64,000 bases of DNA from Bradyrhizobium sp. SRS-191 (lineage in GTDB: Bacteria; Pseudomonadota; Alphaproteobacteria; Rhizobiales; Xanthobacteraceae), in NCBI RefSeq assembly GCF_024586915.1, contig NZ_JANBVS010000012.1, positions 1 to 64,000 of the forward strand. Direction: 5' to 3'. The notes beneath the pieces are model-generated. The model was given only the letters and a program-made list of their open reading frames with translations. It had not been told where the DNA came from and ran no database searches. The position numbers were made by a program, and so were the translations under genes. Below, piece after piece: positions 36,181 to 46,836 of this stretch (the first letter of the stretch is position 1; the number at the start of each line of letters is the position of its first letter).

Positions 36181-36708
36181 ATGACCACCGCTCCCCTGAA
36201 GCCTGCGGCGTTTCTCGATCGTGACGGCGTCATCAATCATGACGACAACTACATCGGCTCGCCCGAGCGCATCCGCTGGATGCCGAATGTCGCGCCTGCG
36301 ATCCGGCGGCTGAACGAGGCCGGGTATCACGTCTTCCTGTTCACCAACCAGTCCGGCGTGGCGCGCGGTCTCTTTACCGAGGACGACGTGCTCAGCCTGC
36401 ATGAGTGGATGCGGGCCGAGCTTGCGGCGCAGGGCGCTGTCATCGACGACATCCGCTACTGCCCGTACCATACCGAAGGCTCCGTCGAGCAGTATCTGCG
36501 CGAGCATCCCTGGCGCAAGCCGGCACCGGGGATGATCCTCGACCTGATGCAGCACTGGCCGATCCGGCGCGAGGGCAGTTTTGTCATCGGCGACCGTGCC
36601 TCCGATATCGCAGCAGCCGAAGCGGCCGGCCTGCCCGGCTTCCTGTTTTCCGGTGGCGACCTCGATGCGTTCGTCACCGAGGTCATCGCTCAGACCAGTC
36701 CGCGATAG
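36181..36708 (+). CDS. gmhB: D,D-heptose 1,7-bisphosphate 7-phosphatase, zinc-site variant
   Basis: A 175-residue HAD phosphatase. The nucleophile motif FLDRDGVINHD (D13, D15), FTNQSGVARG and the late FVIGDRASDIAAAEAAG place it in the GmhB group. Most characterised members hold a zinc with a C-x-H...C-x-C set. Here only C94 remains: the position two residues on is Tyr (C94-P-Y-H), and the CxC pair before RKP is replaced by HPW (109-111). The enzyme is probably zinc-free but otherwise complete. The last 19 bases overlap the convergent glycosyltransferase gene. Confidence 0.9.
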   Translation: MTTAPLKPAAFLDRDGVINHDDNYIGSPERIRWMPNVAPAIRRLNEAGYHVFLFTNQSGVARGLFTEDDVLSLHEWMRAELAAQGAVIDDIRYCPYHTEGSVEQYLREHPWRKPAPGMILDLMQHWPIRREGSFVIGDRASDIAAAEAAGLPGFLFSGGDLDAFVTEVIAQTSPR

Positions 36709-37748
36709 ACCGCCGCAATCTTTTCGGCCTCGGCCTCCAAGCTGAATTTTTCCACCACGCGCGTCCGCGCCTTCTCACCCATGGCACGCGCTGCGGCCGG
36801 ATCCTGCATCAGCGGCTCGAGCGCTGCGGCCAGCGCATCGACATCGCCCGGCGGCACCAGCTTTCCAGTGACGCCCTCCTCGACCACGATCTCCGCAGCG
36901 CCCGCACGCGCGGCGACGAGCGCGGCGCCGGCGGCCATCGCCTCGATCAGGGTCAGGCCAAAACCTTCGTTGCGCGAGGTGAAGGCGTAGATCGTCAGGC
37001 GCTGATACCAGCGCTGGACCTCGGCGATGTCGAGCTCGCCGGTGATGACGATGCGCTGGTCGAGGCCGGCCGCGGCAATCTGCTTCTTCAGCTCGCTCGC
37101 GAACGGCATCTGCTCGGGCGTGACTGCGCCGACCAGGACGGCGGAGAACTCCGGATAGCGCGGCAGCAGCCGGCACATCGCGGCGACAAACACGTCGCTG
37201 CCCTTCTGCGCGCGCACGCGGCCGAAGCAGCCGATTGCGTATTTGCCCGGCAGCCCGCTCTCGGCAAAGGCGGCGCCGCGATCGGCAGGCGGCTGATACA
37301 CCTCCGTATCGACCCCATGCGTAATCACCACAGCCTCGCGCTTCAGATAGGACGCCGAGATGTCGCTGGTGGCGATGATCGCATCCATGCGGCGGATCAG
37401 CCAGCGCGTGATCCAGCTGTGATGGCGCTGCGCGGCCGAGGTGAACACCAGCTTGAACGGCCAGCCGAGCGCACGCAGGATCACGCCGATGATCATCTCG
37501 TCATTGCGGCGCGCGTGCCAGATCAGCGGCCGCCGCCGGCCCCAGACCTTGAGCAGATCACGCGCGTGCATCCGCGCGATCCCCTCCGGCGCGTAGCTGC
37601 CGAGCCACGCCGCGCGCACCAGCTTCGCCAGCTTCGGCGCCACCATGCGATTGGTCGCCGTCACGCCGGAATAGCGGCGGTGCAGGTTCGGCACGATGAC
37701 GTCGAGATCTGCGGCGGAAAACGGCTCGGCTGGCACCATTCGCTCCAA
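36690..37748 (-). CDS. LPS core glycosyltransferase, GT4 (LpcC-like)
   Basis: A 352-residue GT-B enzyme. The N-terminal block VIVPNLHRRYSGVTATN recalls rhizobial LpcC-type core mannosyltransferases. HGVDTEVYQPP, IGCFGRVRAQKGSDVFV and NEGFGLTLIEAMAAG (E-x7-E motif) form the donor site. The heptose genes beside it and galE support a role in LPS core assembly. The LpcC assignment is from memory of the family and is less certain than the GT4 call. Convergent with gmhB, overlapping 19 bases. Confidence 0.82.
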   Translation of the reverse strand: MERMVPAEPFSAADLDVIVPNLHRRYSGVTATNRMVAPKLAKLVRAAWLGSYAPEGIARMHARDLLKVWGRRRPLIWHARRNDEMIIGVILRALGWPFKLVFTSAAQRHHSWITRWLIRRMDAIIATSDISASYLKREAVVITHGVDTEVYQPPADRGAAFAESGLPGKYAIGCFGRVRAQKGSDVFVAAMCRLLPRYPEFSAVLVGAVTPEQMPFASELKKQIAAAGLDQRIVITGELDIAEVQRWYQRLTIYAFTSRNEGFGLTLIEAMAAGAALVAARAGAAEIVVEEGVTGKLVPPGDVDALAAALEPLMQDPAAARAMGEKARTRVVEKFSLEAEAEKIAAVYRGLV

Positions 37749-37865
37749 TTTAACGGTTCCCTATACGCAACATTAAGCACGCCCGCCAGTTCGCTATGCC
37801 CGCAACCGGTCCTTCATTTCGCGGGCGTTAGTGTGCCGCAAAACAAACAGGGATCGCGTCAAACA

Positions 37866-38879
37866 ATGACCGTGCTTGTCACTGGCGGCGCCGGCTATGT
37901 CGGCAGCCACATGGTGCTCGCTCTGGCCGAGGCCGGCGAAAGCGTCGTGGTGATCGACAACCTCTCGACCGGCTTTTCCGGCTTCGTGCCCGACAGCGTG
38001 CCGCTGTTCATCGGCGATGCCGGCGACGAGAATCTCGTCGACGGCGTCATCAGCCAGCACGGCGTCGACAGCATCATCCATTTCGCGGGCTCGGTCGTGG
38101 TGCCGGAATCGGTGCGCGATCCGCTGCTGTATTACCGCAACAACACCATGACCACGCGCAGCCTGCTGAATGCGGCGGTCAAGCGCGGCGTCAGCCGCTT
38201 CATCTTCTCCTCCACCGCGGCCGTCTACGGCAATCCGGACCAGGTTCCGGTGCCCGAGACCGCGCCGACGCGGCCGACATCGCCCTACGGCACGTCGAAG
38301 CTGATGGCCGAGATCATGCTGCACGACACCGCCGCGGCGCACGACCTCAATTATGTCGCGCTGCGCTACTTCAACGTCGCCGGCGCCGATCCTTTTGGCC
38401 GCATCGGCTCCGCCACCGTCGGCGCCACCCATCTGATGAAGATCGCGATGGAGGTCGCCACCGGCCAGCGCGCCAAGATCGACGTCTACGGCACCGACTA
38501 TCCGACCCCGGACGGCACCTGCATCCGCGATTTCATCCATGTCAGCGACCTCGCCCAGGTGCACCGCGCCGCGCTCGCCTATCTGCGCGCCGGCGGCAGC
38601 TCGGTCACGCTGAATTGTGGGTATGGCCGCGGCTATTCCGTGCTCGAAACCATCGAGGCCGTCCGCCGCGTCTCCGGCCGCGCGATCCCGATCCAGTACG
38701 GACCGCGCCGCCCCGGCGACATCATGAGCATGGTCGCCGATGCCAGCCGTCTCAGGGCGCTGCTCGACTGGACGCCCGCCTATGACGATCTGGACACAAT
38801 CGCCGCCCACGGGCTCGCCTGGGAGCAGAAACTGTTCCTGGAACGCCACAGCGACCAGGAGCAGCGGGCCTCGGCCTAG
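37866..38879 (+). CDS. galE: UDP-glucose 4-epimerase
   Basis: Start at ATG 37866 gives 337 residues. It has the NAD-binding VLVTGGAGYVGSHMVLAL, FSSTAAVYGNP, the catalytic YGTSK motif, LRYFNVAGAD and GTCIRDFIHVSDLA, all standard for GalE. It interconverts UDP-glucose and UDP-galactose, supplying galactose for LPS or exopolysaccharide. The upstream 117 bases separate it from the divergent GT4 gene and should contain its promoter. Related epimerases acting on GlcNAc look similar, so the substrate is probable, not proven. Confidence 0.9.
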   Translation: MTVLVTGGAGYVGSHMVLALAEAGESVVVIDNLSTGFSGFVPDSVPLFIGDAGDENLVDGVISQHGVDSIIHFAGSVVVPESVRDPLLYYRNNTMTTRSLLNAAVKRGVSRFIFSSTAAVYGNPDQVPVPETAPTRPTSPYGTSKLMAEIMLHDTAAAHDLNYVALRYFNVAGADPFGRIGSATVGATHLMKIAMEVATGQRAKIDVYGTDYPTPDGTCIRDFIHVSDLAQVHRAALAYLRAGGSSVTLNCGYGRGYSVLETIEAVRRVSGRAIPIQYGPRRPGDIMSMVADASRLRALLDWTPAYDDLDTIAAHGLAWEQKLFLERHSDQEQRASA

Positions 38880-38981
38880 AATCAAGGACTTACACGGGAT
38901 GCGGGGGGCTTGAAAAAGCCGCCCCGAGCGGGCAAGCACTCTTGTCCGCCCGGCGATTTGTCCCGGCGGCCAGGGACCAGA

Positions 38982-40787
<1,806 letters not shown>

Positions 40788-40831
40788 CCGCGACATCCTG
40801 ACCCGCATATTTCACCGCATCGAGACCTTTC

Positions 40832-41530
40832 ATGAGCTCCACCGTCATCCCGGCCTTTCCGCAGCCCTCTCTTCCCGTCACAGGCGAAGCCGGTGTCTTC
40901 CCGGTCCGCCGCATCTGGTGCGTCGGCCGCAACTATCTCGAGCACATCCGCGAGATGGGCAATGACGAGCGCGATCCGCCGTTCTTCTTCGCCAAGCACG
41001 CCGACATGCTGGCGCCCGAGGGCGCCGTGATCCCCTACCCGCCGCTGACCACGGACATGCATCACGAGGTCGAGCTGGTGGTCGCGCTGAAGAGCGGCGG
41101 CCTGAACATCCCGACCGACAAGGCGCTGGACCACGTCTATGGCTACGCCGTCGGCATCGACCTCACCCGCCGCGACCTGCAGCTGGCCTCGCGCAAGATG
41201 CAGCGCCCCTGGGAGGTCGGAAAGTCCTTCGACCATTCCGCCCCCTGCTCGGCGGTGGTGCCCGCGTCCAAGATCGGCCATCCGTCGAAGGGCAAGATCT
41301 GGCTGTCCGTCAACGGCACCGAGCGCCAGACCGGCGACCTCTCCGAGCTGATCTGGAACGTGCCGGAGATCATCTGGAAGCTCTCCCAGCAGGTCGAACT
41401 CGCCGCCGGCGACATCATCATGACCGGCACCCCAGCCGGCGTCGCGGCCGTGGTCGCCGGCGACAAGATCGAATGCGGCGTGGATGGCATCGGCACGCTG
41501 AAGGTGAGCATCGGGCCGGCGGCGAAGTAA
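40832..41530 (+). CDS. Fumarylacetoacetate hydrolase family protein
   Basis: A 232-residue protein. FPVRRIWCVGRNYLEHIREM, HHEVELVVAL (the E-x-E metal motif), YAVGIDLTRRDLQL, GKSFDHSAPCSAVVP and MTGTPAGVAAV are typical of the small FAH group (acylpyruvases, oxaloacetate decarboxylases, maleylpyruvate-type hydrolases). It likely binds Mg or Mn and cleaves a carbon-carbon bond or decarboxylates a small oxo-acid. It seems unrelated to LPS, but may be transcribed with the exporter upstream. An intrinsic terminator follows 30 bases after the stop. Confidence 0.88.
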   Translation: MSSTVIPAFPQPSLPVTGEAGVFPVRRIWCVGRNYLEHIREMGNDERDPPFFFAKHADMLAPEGAVIPYPPLTTDMHHEVELVVALKSGGLNIPTDKALDHVYGYAVGIDLTRRDLQLASRKMQRPWEVGKSFDHSAPCSAVVPASKIGHPSKGKIWLSVNGTERQTGDLSELIWNVPEIIWKLSQQVELAAGDIIMTGTPAGVAAVVAGDKIECGVDGIGTLKVSIGPAAK

Positions 41531-41559
41531 GCCGCCCGCGTTTCCACGCTTCGAGCTAC

Positions 41560-41587
41560 AAAAGGCCGCGCCCAGCGCGGCCTTTTT
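41560..41587 (+). terminator. Intrinsic terminator after the FAH-family gene
   Basis: Arms AAAAGGCCGCGC and GCGCGGCCTTTT form a perfect 12-bp stem around a three-base loop (CCA), ending in five T's. This is a textbook rho-independent terminator and the clearest one in the window. The A-tract in front makes it potentially bidirectional. Confidence 0.9.
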
Positions 41588-41635
41588 CATGCGCCGTCTC
41601 CGAACAGCCCCCCACTCCACCCCACCGGCAGTCCA

Positions 41636-41861
41636 CTCCCCTCCCCCTTGCGGGGAGGGGTCGGGGGTGGGGGTCCACGACTTCCGCTGCCTCGATCAGC
41701 CAAGATCAAGTCGCGCGACGTCCCCACTCTCTCGCCGACCACCACGCCGCTTCCCGTCGCACGTCCGCAGCGCCGCCAGCGACGAACCATCACCCGCATC
41801 CAAGATAGTTCATCGCCCGGAGACCCCCACCCCCAACCCCTCCCCGCAAGGGGGAGGGGAG
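41636..41861. repeat. REPIN-like inverted pair of 39-bp elements
   Basis: The unit at 41636-41674 and the reverse complement of the unit at 41823-41861 match at 38 of 39 bases. Each unit has a short hairpin (CCCCTCC...GGGGAGGGG) followed by a GGGGGTGGGGGT tail. They face each other across 148 bases, the layout of REP doublets mobilised by RAYT transposases. No transposase gene is present. Confidence 0.75.
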
Positions 41862-41891
41862 CTCACCGCCTCCTTGGCGTATGATCCAAAC

Positions 41892-41937
41892 CCTCATGGT
41901 GAGGAGCGCCGCATGCGGCGCGTCTCGAACCATGAGG
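41892..41937. repeat. Short palindromic repeat, CCTCATGGT...ACCATGAGG type (copy 1)
   Basis: Terminal arms CCTCATGGT and ACCATGAGG pair perfectly. An inner GCCGCATGCGGC is also self-complementary. The same outer arms and inner CTCGA/GAGGAGCG blocks recur at 47003-47050 in the opposite orientation. Confidence 0.75.
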
Positions 41938-42087
41938 CCCATCACGCACGGCAATCTCGCGACACCACGGCATCCGCCATCAGCCGGCGCGTGACACCGC
42001 ACGCGCACCATCATCATCTCCACAATCTCAAACAGCATCGCGTTCAGGGAACAAGCATCCACCTTCTCGCGACGCATCCCGCGCCCG

Positions 42088-42575
42088 AGTGATGCTCCAA
42101 CTCCCGCCCTCTCCGAATGGAGGGCGCAGGGAAGGCCGGGCGCTGGCCGCGCCCGTGGCCCGCCTGCAGAAAAAAAGCAGGCGGCAGTCACCACAGGTCT
42201 GGCCGAACACACCCGGCCCTCCCCGCGCGATGGTTTTAACAGGCTATAGCGCGCTCTTCCTGGTGCACCGGGCTTTCTGGCCACCATCCGCCGCGCGACG
42301 CGTGAGCGTCGTCGCGACGTTGACACTAGCATCGGAGTGTCAGAACCACACGCCTTCACCGTCCGCGAGGTGAGCGTTCGTCCGTGCTCATCACACGCCG
42401 CCGCCCCGCGTCCACCGCTCCCCGCTGCCAACGTCCGTGACGACCGCGAACCGTCCCCTACCGCGCAACGGGATGGACGAATTGTAATGCTGATTTACAG
42501 AACATGTAAGAGATTTATTTTCATCGAGAATGCTTGACTGAATGGCCGACGAGACGGCTGATTTGCCCGACGGGC
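42088..42575 (+). repeat. Long intergenic repeat (copy 2, near complete)
   Basis: A roughly 490-base non-coding element. Features: an inverted repeat CCGCCTGC/GCAGGCGG around an A-rich loop (42160-42184), GCGCGATGGTTTTAAC, a CAG-ACCACACG-CTTC block (42341 on) shared with copy 1 at 77-101, then AT-rich DNA and GCTGATTTGCCCGACGGGCA (about 42556-42575). I recall closely similar intergenic sequences from Bradyrhizobium genomes, including that last block. Boundaries are approximate. Confidence 0.6.
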
Positions 42576-42787
42576 AGATGTTGTCAGGCCCATTGGCGCC
42601 AATGGAGCGAACCAAGGCGCAGGCAGCAAGCAGCAGGCGGAGTTTGACCTCTCGGTTGGAGCGCCCTACGTTGCGTCCGCTGGATGTCACGTTTAGCGGG
42701 ACCAGCGTGATAGCCATCGATAGCTTCCGTCGTAGACGGCTGCATCAGGGCGACCATACAGCGTTATCTGCTCGCGGCGGGGCCGGT

Positions 42788-45391
42788 ATGACCATCTTGA
42801 ACTTTGATCGAAATAGACTGCCGAACGTTCTCTCGCAGGTCGTGGAGCTGCAGGCCAAGCTCTCTTTGGATCCGACTCAATTTGCTGCTCTCCTCGACAC
42901 CCTGCCGATCGCGGTCCTGTTCAGCCTGGATCGAGAATGCAGTTCGATTGACGGAAACGCCGCCGCCCGCGTCCTGTTGCGCGCGCTTCCGGGACAAAAT
43001 TTATCTCGGACCGCTGGTCATAGTGAGTTGCCTAATTTCCAGGTTTATGCCGCGGGGAGACTCATACCTCCCGACGAACTTCCAATGCAAAAGGCGGCCC
43101 GAACCGGGAGACCAGTGGCGCGCTCGGAATGCGAAGTTCGTTTTCCGGATGGCAGCAGCCTCTTCCTCGAAGGCCATAGTGTCCCCGTGTTCGACAAGGA
43201 CAGGAACGTCTGCGGAAGTATCGGAGCGTTCGTCGACATCACCGAGCTAAAGCGGCTCGAAACCGAAAATCGTGTGCTCGCATCCAAGCTTGAAACAAAG
43301 ATCGATCTGCAAGATCCACAATCGGAGCCCTCCTCGGTTTTGGCGCTTGCGCCACCGCGCCTTCGATCCTTCGACAAGATTTCGATACGGTCCACGCTGG
43401 CACTGATCGTTGCTGCAGCAATTCTTCCCTTGGTTGCAGCGATGATGTGGGCGCTACTCACCCTCACCGACTTGGCCGAGGCGCGGCAGAAGGCCGACCT
43501 GCTGTACGCGGCGAAATCGATCAGCGCAGGAATCGATTCCGAACTCAGTAAGCACGTGTCACTTGCCGAGGGGCTGAGCCGTTCTCCTGCTCTGATGAAG
43601 GACGATCTTTCCGACTTCCGACAAGAGGCTGTCCGCATTCTATCTCAGTCCAGCGCAGCTTGGATTGTGATATCAGATGGTGACGGTCAACAGCTCCTGA
43701 ACACGCACGTTGAAGCTGGCACCCCATTGCCCAGAACCTTGCCTCAGACATTGAGCTACCATCAACGCGCGCTGGCTACACGAGCAACAGTGATCTCGGA
43801 CGTCGTGATCGGAGCCTCCTCAGGTGTGCCGCAGATCAACATCAATGTGCCGGTCTTTCGTGACGGAAAGGGAGCGTGTATTCTCACCATCTCCATCACG
43901 GCGGCCAGCTTGAACAGGCTCCTGCACCCGGCTGATACTCCGGCGAATTGGCTCCTGGGGGTGATGGACAACAATGGTCGTTACGTTGCGAGGGCGCCTC
44001 GGTCGGAAGAGCTCATCGGCGAGCTGGCTTCCGATGCGTGGCGCAGCACTGCAGGAAAGGAGGGTGTCTTCGAATTCATGTCCCGGGAGGGTGCGACGAT
44101 CATCAACGCCAACCATCGTATGGTCCAGACGGGATGGACTGTCGGCGTCGCGATCAACAAGGGCGAGTTTGAGTTGGGGTCCAAGAATACGTTCCAATTG
44201 GGCCTCGCCGCGACCGTTCTCTCCTTGCTGCTATCCGTGGTGTTGTCAGCCGGCCTCAGTCGGCGCGTTGCGGCCGCCATCCTCACCTTCCGCGACAACT
44301 CGGCAGCTTTGCTCGCGGGAGCCGATTCGGCTTCACTGCAGACTCCGGCCCTTCCCGAATTGAGAGACGCGTGGCGATCCTTACGCAAGGCAGTTAATGC
44401 TCGAAACGACCACGAGCGTTCCCTGCACAAGAAAACGGAGCAACTGGAGACGCTGCTCGATAGTGCCCCGATCGGCATCGCCTATTTTGACCGGCAACAT
44501 CGCTACGTGGTGGTCAACTCGGAGTTGGCGGAGATCAACGGAATTTCGTTGGAAGATCACATTGGGCAGACAATAGAGAAGCTGTTGCCGCGCAATGCGA
44601 TCATGGTCGGTCCAATTTTGGACAGAGTATTTTCCGGAGCAGAGGTCATTCGCGACCTCGAAATTGAAGGCGAAACGCCGCAGAGACCGGGTGTCACACG
44701 ATACTGGCTGTGCGGCTTCTTCCCGGTACGCGACCAGATGGCGCGCGTCGATCTCGTCGGCGTCTGGGTGGTCGAAATCACCGAACGGAAGCGGGTTGAG
44801 GAACAGAATCGGCTCCTGATGCGGGAGGTCAACCATCGATCCAAAAATCTGCTCACCATTGTTCAGTCAATTGCTCGCCAGACGGCCCGAACTCAGGATA
44901 CGACTGCTTTCATCTCTCGCTTCTCCGAGCGCCTCGCAAGCCTCGCCGCCAATCAAGACCTGCTCATCCGCAATGAATGGGCGGTGATCGACATTGCCGA
45001 ACTTGTCGCGACGCAGCTCGCTCCGTTCGCCGAGTTCATAGGAACTCAGATTTCGTACGCTGGTGGCAAGGTGCCCATTGCCGCCAATGCGAGCCAAGCG
45101 CTCGGATTGGCCCTCCATGAGCTCGCGACCAATTCGCTCAAATACGGAGCGCTATCTGTGGCTGATGGCCGCGTCGATATTGGATGGCGAAGTGAGGGCG
45201 CTGATTTCACCATGCAGTGGATCGAGCGGAATGGCCCCGCAGTCGTGCCGCCCACCCGTCGCGGATTTGGCAGCACGGTCCTACAAGCCATGCTAAAGAT
45301 GGCCGTTCGAGCCGAAGTAAGCCTTGACTTCGCGGCGGGCGGATTGATCTGGCGGATGAGATGCCCTGTCGTCAACCTGACAGAGGACTGA
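42788..45391 (+). CDS. HWE-family sensor histidine kinase with PAS and extracytoplasmic sensor domains
   Basis: From ATG 42788, 867 residues; the frame is open from 42542, but its first codons lie in the intergenic repeat. Layout: PAS-like domain (about 30-153), membrane segment (202-227), a ~240-residue extracytoplasmic dCache-like sensor (with NINVPVFRDGKG), a second membrane segment (470-491), a second PAS (about 555-675), then the kinase. The phospho-acceptor is H683 in EVNHRSKNLLTIVQSIARQT, with HELATNSLKYGA as N-box: the HWE type. No response regulator is adjacent. Base composition looks less GC-rich than the neighbours, hinting at acquisition. Confidence 0.88.
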   Translation: MTILNFDRNRLPNVLSQVVELQAKLSLDPTQFAALLDTLPIAVLFSLDRECSSIDGNAAARVLLRALPGQNLSRTAGHSELPNFQVYAAGRLIPPDELPMQKAARTGRPVARSECEVRFPDGSSLFLEGHSVPVFDKDRNVCGSIGAFVDITELKRLETENRVLASKLETKIDLQDPQSEPSSVLALAPPRLRSFDKISIRSTLALIVAAAILPLVAAMMWALLTLTDLAEARQKADLLYAAKSISAGIDSELSKHVSLAEGLSRSPALMKDDLSDFRQEAVRILSQSSAAWIVISDGDGQQLLNTHVEAGTPLPRTLPQTLSYHQRALATRATVISDVVIGASSGVPQININVPVFRDGKGACILTISITAASLNRLLHPADTPANWLLGVMDNNGRYVARAPRSEELIGELASDAWRSTAGKEGVFEFMSREGATIINANHRMVQTGWTVGVAINKGEFELGSKNTFQLGLAATVLSLLLSVVLSAGLSRRVAAAILTFRDNSAALLAGADSASLQTPALPELRDAWRSLRKAVNARNDHERSLHKKTEQLETLLDSAPIGIAYFDRQHRYVVVNSELAEINGISLEDHIGQTIEKLLPRNAIMVGPILDRVFSGAEVIRDLEIEGETPQRPGVTRYWLCGFFPVRDQMARVDLVGVWVVEITERKRVEEQNRLLMREVNHRSKNLLTIVQSIARQTARTQDTTAFISRFSERLASLAANQDLLIRNEWAVIDIAELVATQLAPFAEFIGTQISYAGGKVPIAANASQALGLALHELATNSLKYGALSVADGRVDIGWRSEGADFTMQWIERNGPAVVPPTRRGFGSTVLQAMLKMAVRAEVSLDFAAGGLIWRMRCPVVNLTED

Positions 45392-45459
45392 TCGCGGTAA
45401 CCACGGCGGCACTCAGAGGGCGGATTATGCTCTGCAAATTCGCCCTATCCGCGCGTACC

Positions 45460-46389
45460 TCACCGAAACGCCGACACCACGATCGCGCCAACGATCGCCA
45501 CCGTCAGCGTGTACTTCGCCGCGTAGTACACCGTCCTGTTCCACGCCTTCACCTTCCTCGTCGCCAGGTGAAACTCGTACAGCTTGCCGAACACCTTGTT
45601 CAGCACGCCGACGTGCTCGCCTTCGACGTTCTGCGTCGCCAAGGCCTTGACGATGTGGTGGCTGACCCAGCGGTTGATGGCGGTCATGGCGCCGTATTTC
45701 ATCGGGCGCTCGACATCGCAGAACAGGATGATGCGGTTGACGTCGGTTGAGTTCTCGGCGCTGTGAATAAAAGTCTCGTCGAACATGAAGGCCTCGCCGT
45801 CGCGCCAGACGCAGGGCACACCGTCGACCAGGATGCGGCACTTGTCGGAGTTCGGCGTCACCAGCCCGAGGTGATAGCGCAGCGAGCCGGCGAAGGGGTC
45901 GCGGTGGGCGCCGAGCTTGCCGCCGGGCGGCAGCATCGCGAACATCGCGCCGTGGACGTTCGGGATGGAGTTCAGCAGCTCCACCGTCTTCGGGCACAGC
46001 GTGCGCGCCGACGGCAGGAAGTCGTCGTACCATTTCAGATAGAAGCGCTTCCAGCCGCTCTTGAAGAAGGAATAGAAGCCCCAATCGTTGTTCTTGGCGG
46101 CGGCGCGGATGAAGCCCTCGTCGAACAGGCGCACCGCCTCCTCGCGGATCTCCTGCCAATTGTCGGTCAGCGTCTTGAGCTCGGGAAACTGCTCGACCGG
46201 GATCACCGGCGTGTTCGGCACGGCCGAGCCGGCATATATCAGCACGTTGTAGGGGGCGAGATAGGTCGAGTGGTCGCCGAGCTGGCGGGCGAAGCGCAGC
46301 CGCTGCTTGCCGCGGAAATGGACGTAGAGGGTGGCCCCGATCAGGATGTAGAGGCCGATGAGTTGTGGCGCGAAGAGCTGTCTGAGCAT
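45460..46389 (-). CDS. lpxO: LpxO-type lipid A 2-hydroxylase (Asp/Asn beta-hydroxylase fold)
   Basis: A 309-residue membrane-associated Fe(II)/2-oxoglutarate dioxygenase. It has an N-terminal membrane segment (about 9-25) and a C-terminal one (about 288-307). The iron ligands are likely H162 and D164 (GAHRDPF) and H209 (ETFIHSAEN), with R219 binding 2-oxoglutarate. GFYSFFKSGWKRFYLKWY and FLPSARTLCPKT are typical of LpxO. It hydroxylates the secondary fatty acid of lipid A at position 2. Proximity to the LPS locus fits. The frame on the same strand reaching further upstream is a shadow. Confidence 0.85.
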   Translation of the reverse strand: MLRQLFAPQLIGLYILIGATLYVHFRGKQRLRFARQLGDHSTYLAPYNVLIYAGSAVPNTPVIPVEQFPELKTLTDNWQEIREEAVRLFDEGFIRAAAKNNDWGFYSFFKSGWKRFYLKWYDDFLPSARTLCPKTVELLNSIPNVHGAMFAMLPPGGKLGAHRDPFAGSLRYHLGLVTPNSDKCRILVDGVPCVWRDGEAFMFDETFIHSAENSTDVNRIILFCDVERPMKYGAMTAINRWVSHHIVKALATQNVEGEHVGVLNKVFGKLYEFHLATRKVKAWNRTVYYAAKYTLTVAIVGAIVVSAFR

Positions 46390-46627
46390 GCCCGGTCCCC
46401 ATCATCCGGCCGCTCTCAGAGCGCGTTGCGCAGACCCGTGTCGCCGTGGGGCGAGACGGAAGACGGTCGCCTGAGACCAGCCGCGAGGACTTCAATTTAG
46501 CCGGAAGTGCGGCAGGCTGCATCCCCCGCAGTGCGGGATATGACCGCAACTCACGCGCGAAAGTTCTGCGGCGTGCTCTTGCAGCAACAGGTGGGGGTGT
46601 CGGGCTCCGGCCCGCACCGCCGCGATG

Positions 46628-46783
46628 TCAGCCCCGCGCCATCTCCTGCAGCCCCTTGAAGGTCAGCCGCTTCGGATCGCGCACGCCGGCCAGATACATC
46701 CGGCGGATGAAGGCGGCTACGGCGTCACGGTCACAACCGGTCAAGATGACGACGGCGTCCACCGCGGTCTTCTGGGCCTCCAT
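46628..46783 (-). CDS. Small conserved-looking protein, unknown function (51 residues)
   Basis: Start chosen at ATG 46781-46783 because an AGGAGGA motif lies nine bases upstream, one of the best ribosome binding sites in the window. The product (starting MEAQKTAVDAVVIL) is acidic-to-basic along its length and probably helical, with FIRRMYLAGVRDPKRL in the middle. No membrane segment or signal peptide. A CtrA-like box lies 54-68 bases upstream of the start. I do not recognise the family. Confidence 0.55.
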   Translation of the reverse strand: MEAQKTAVDAVVILTGCDRDAVAAFIRRMYLAGVRDPKRLTFKGLQEMARG

Positions 46784-46836
46784 GGGACTGGTCCTCCTGG
46801 GATTGCACCCGGCACCGCCAGCTTTCACGGCGCCGC

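Larger units (their letters stand above)
41588..42787. other. Repeat-dense intergenic island
   Basis: About 1.2 kb with no supported protein gene. In order it holds a REPIN-like inverted pair, a short palindromic repeat, and a long intergenic repeat with an AT-rich end. Bases 42576-42787 are in frame with the kinase but probably form its leader. Confidence 0.6.

Noticed and set aside
45425..46549. 374-codon minus-strand frame overlapping lpxO
   Set aside because: It is in a different frame from the clear LpxO protein and has an Arg/Ala-rich shadow composition.
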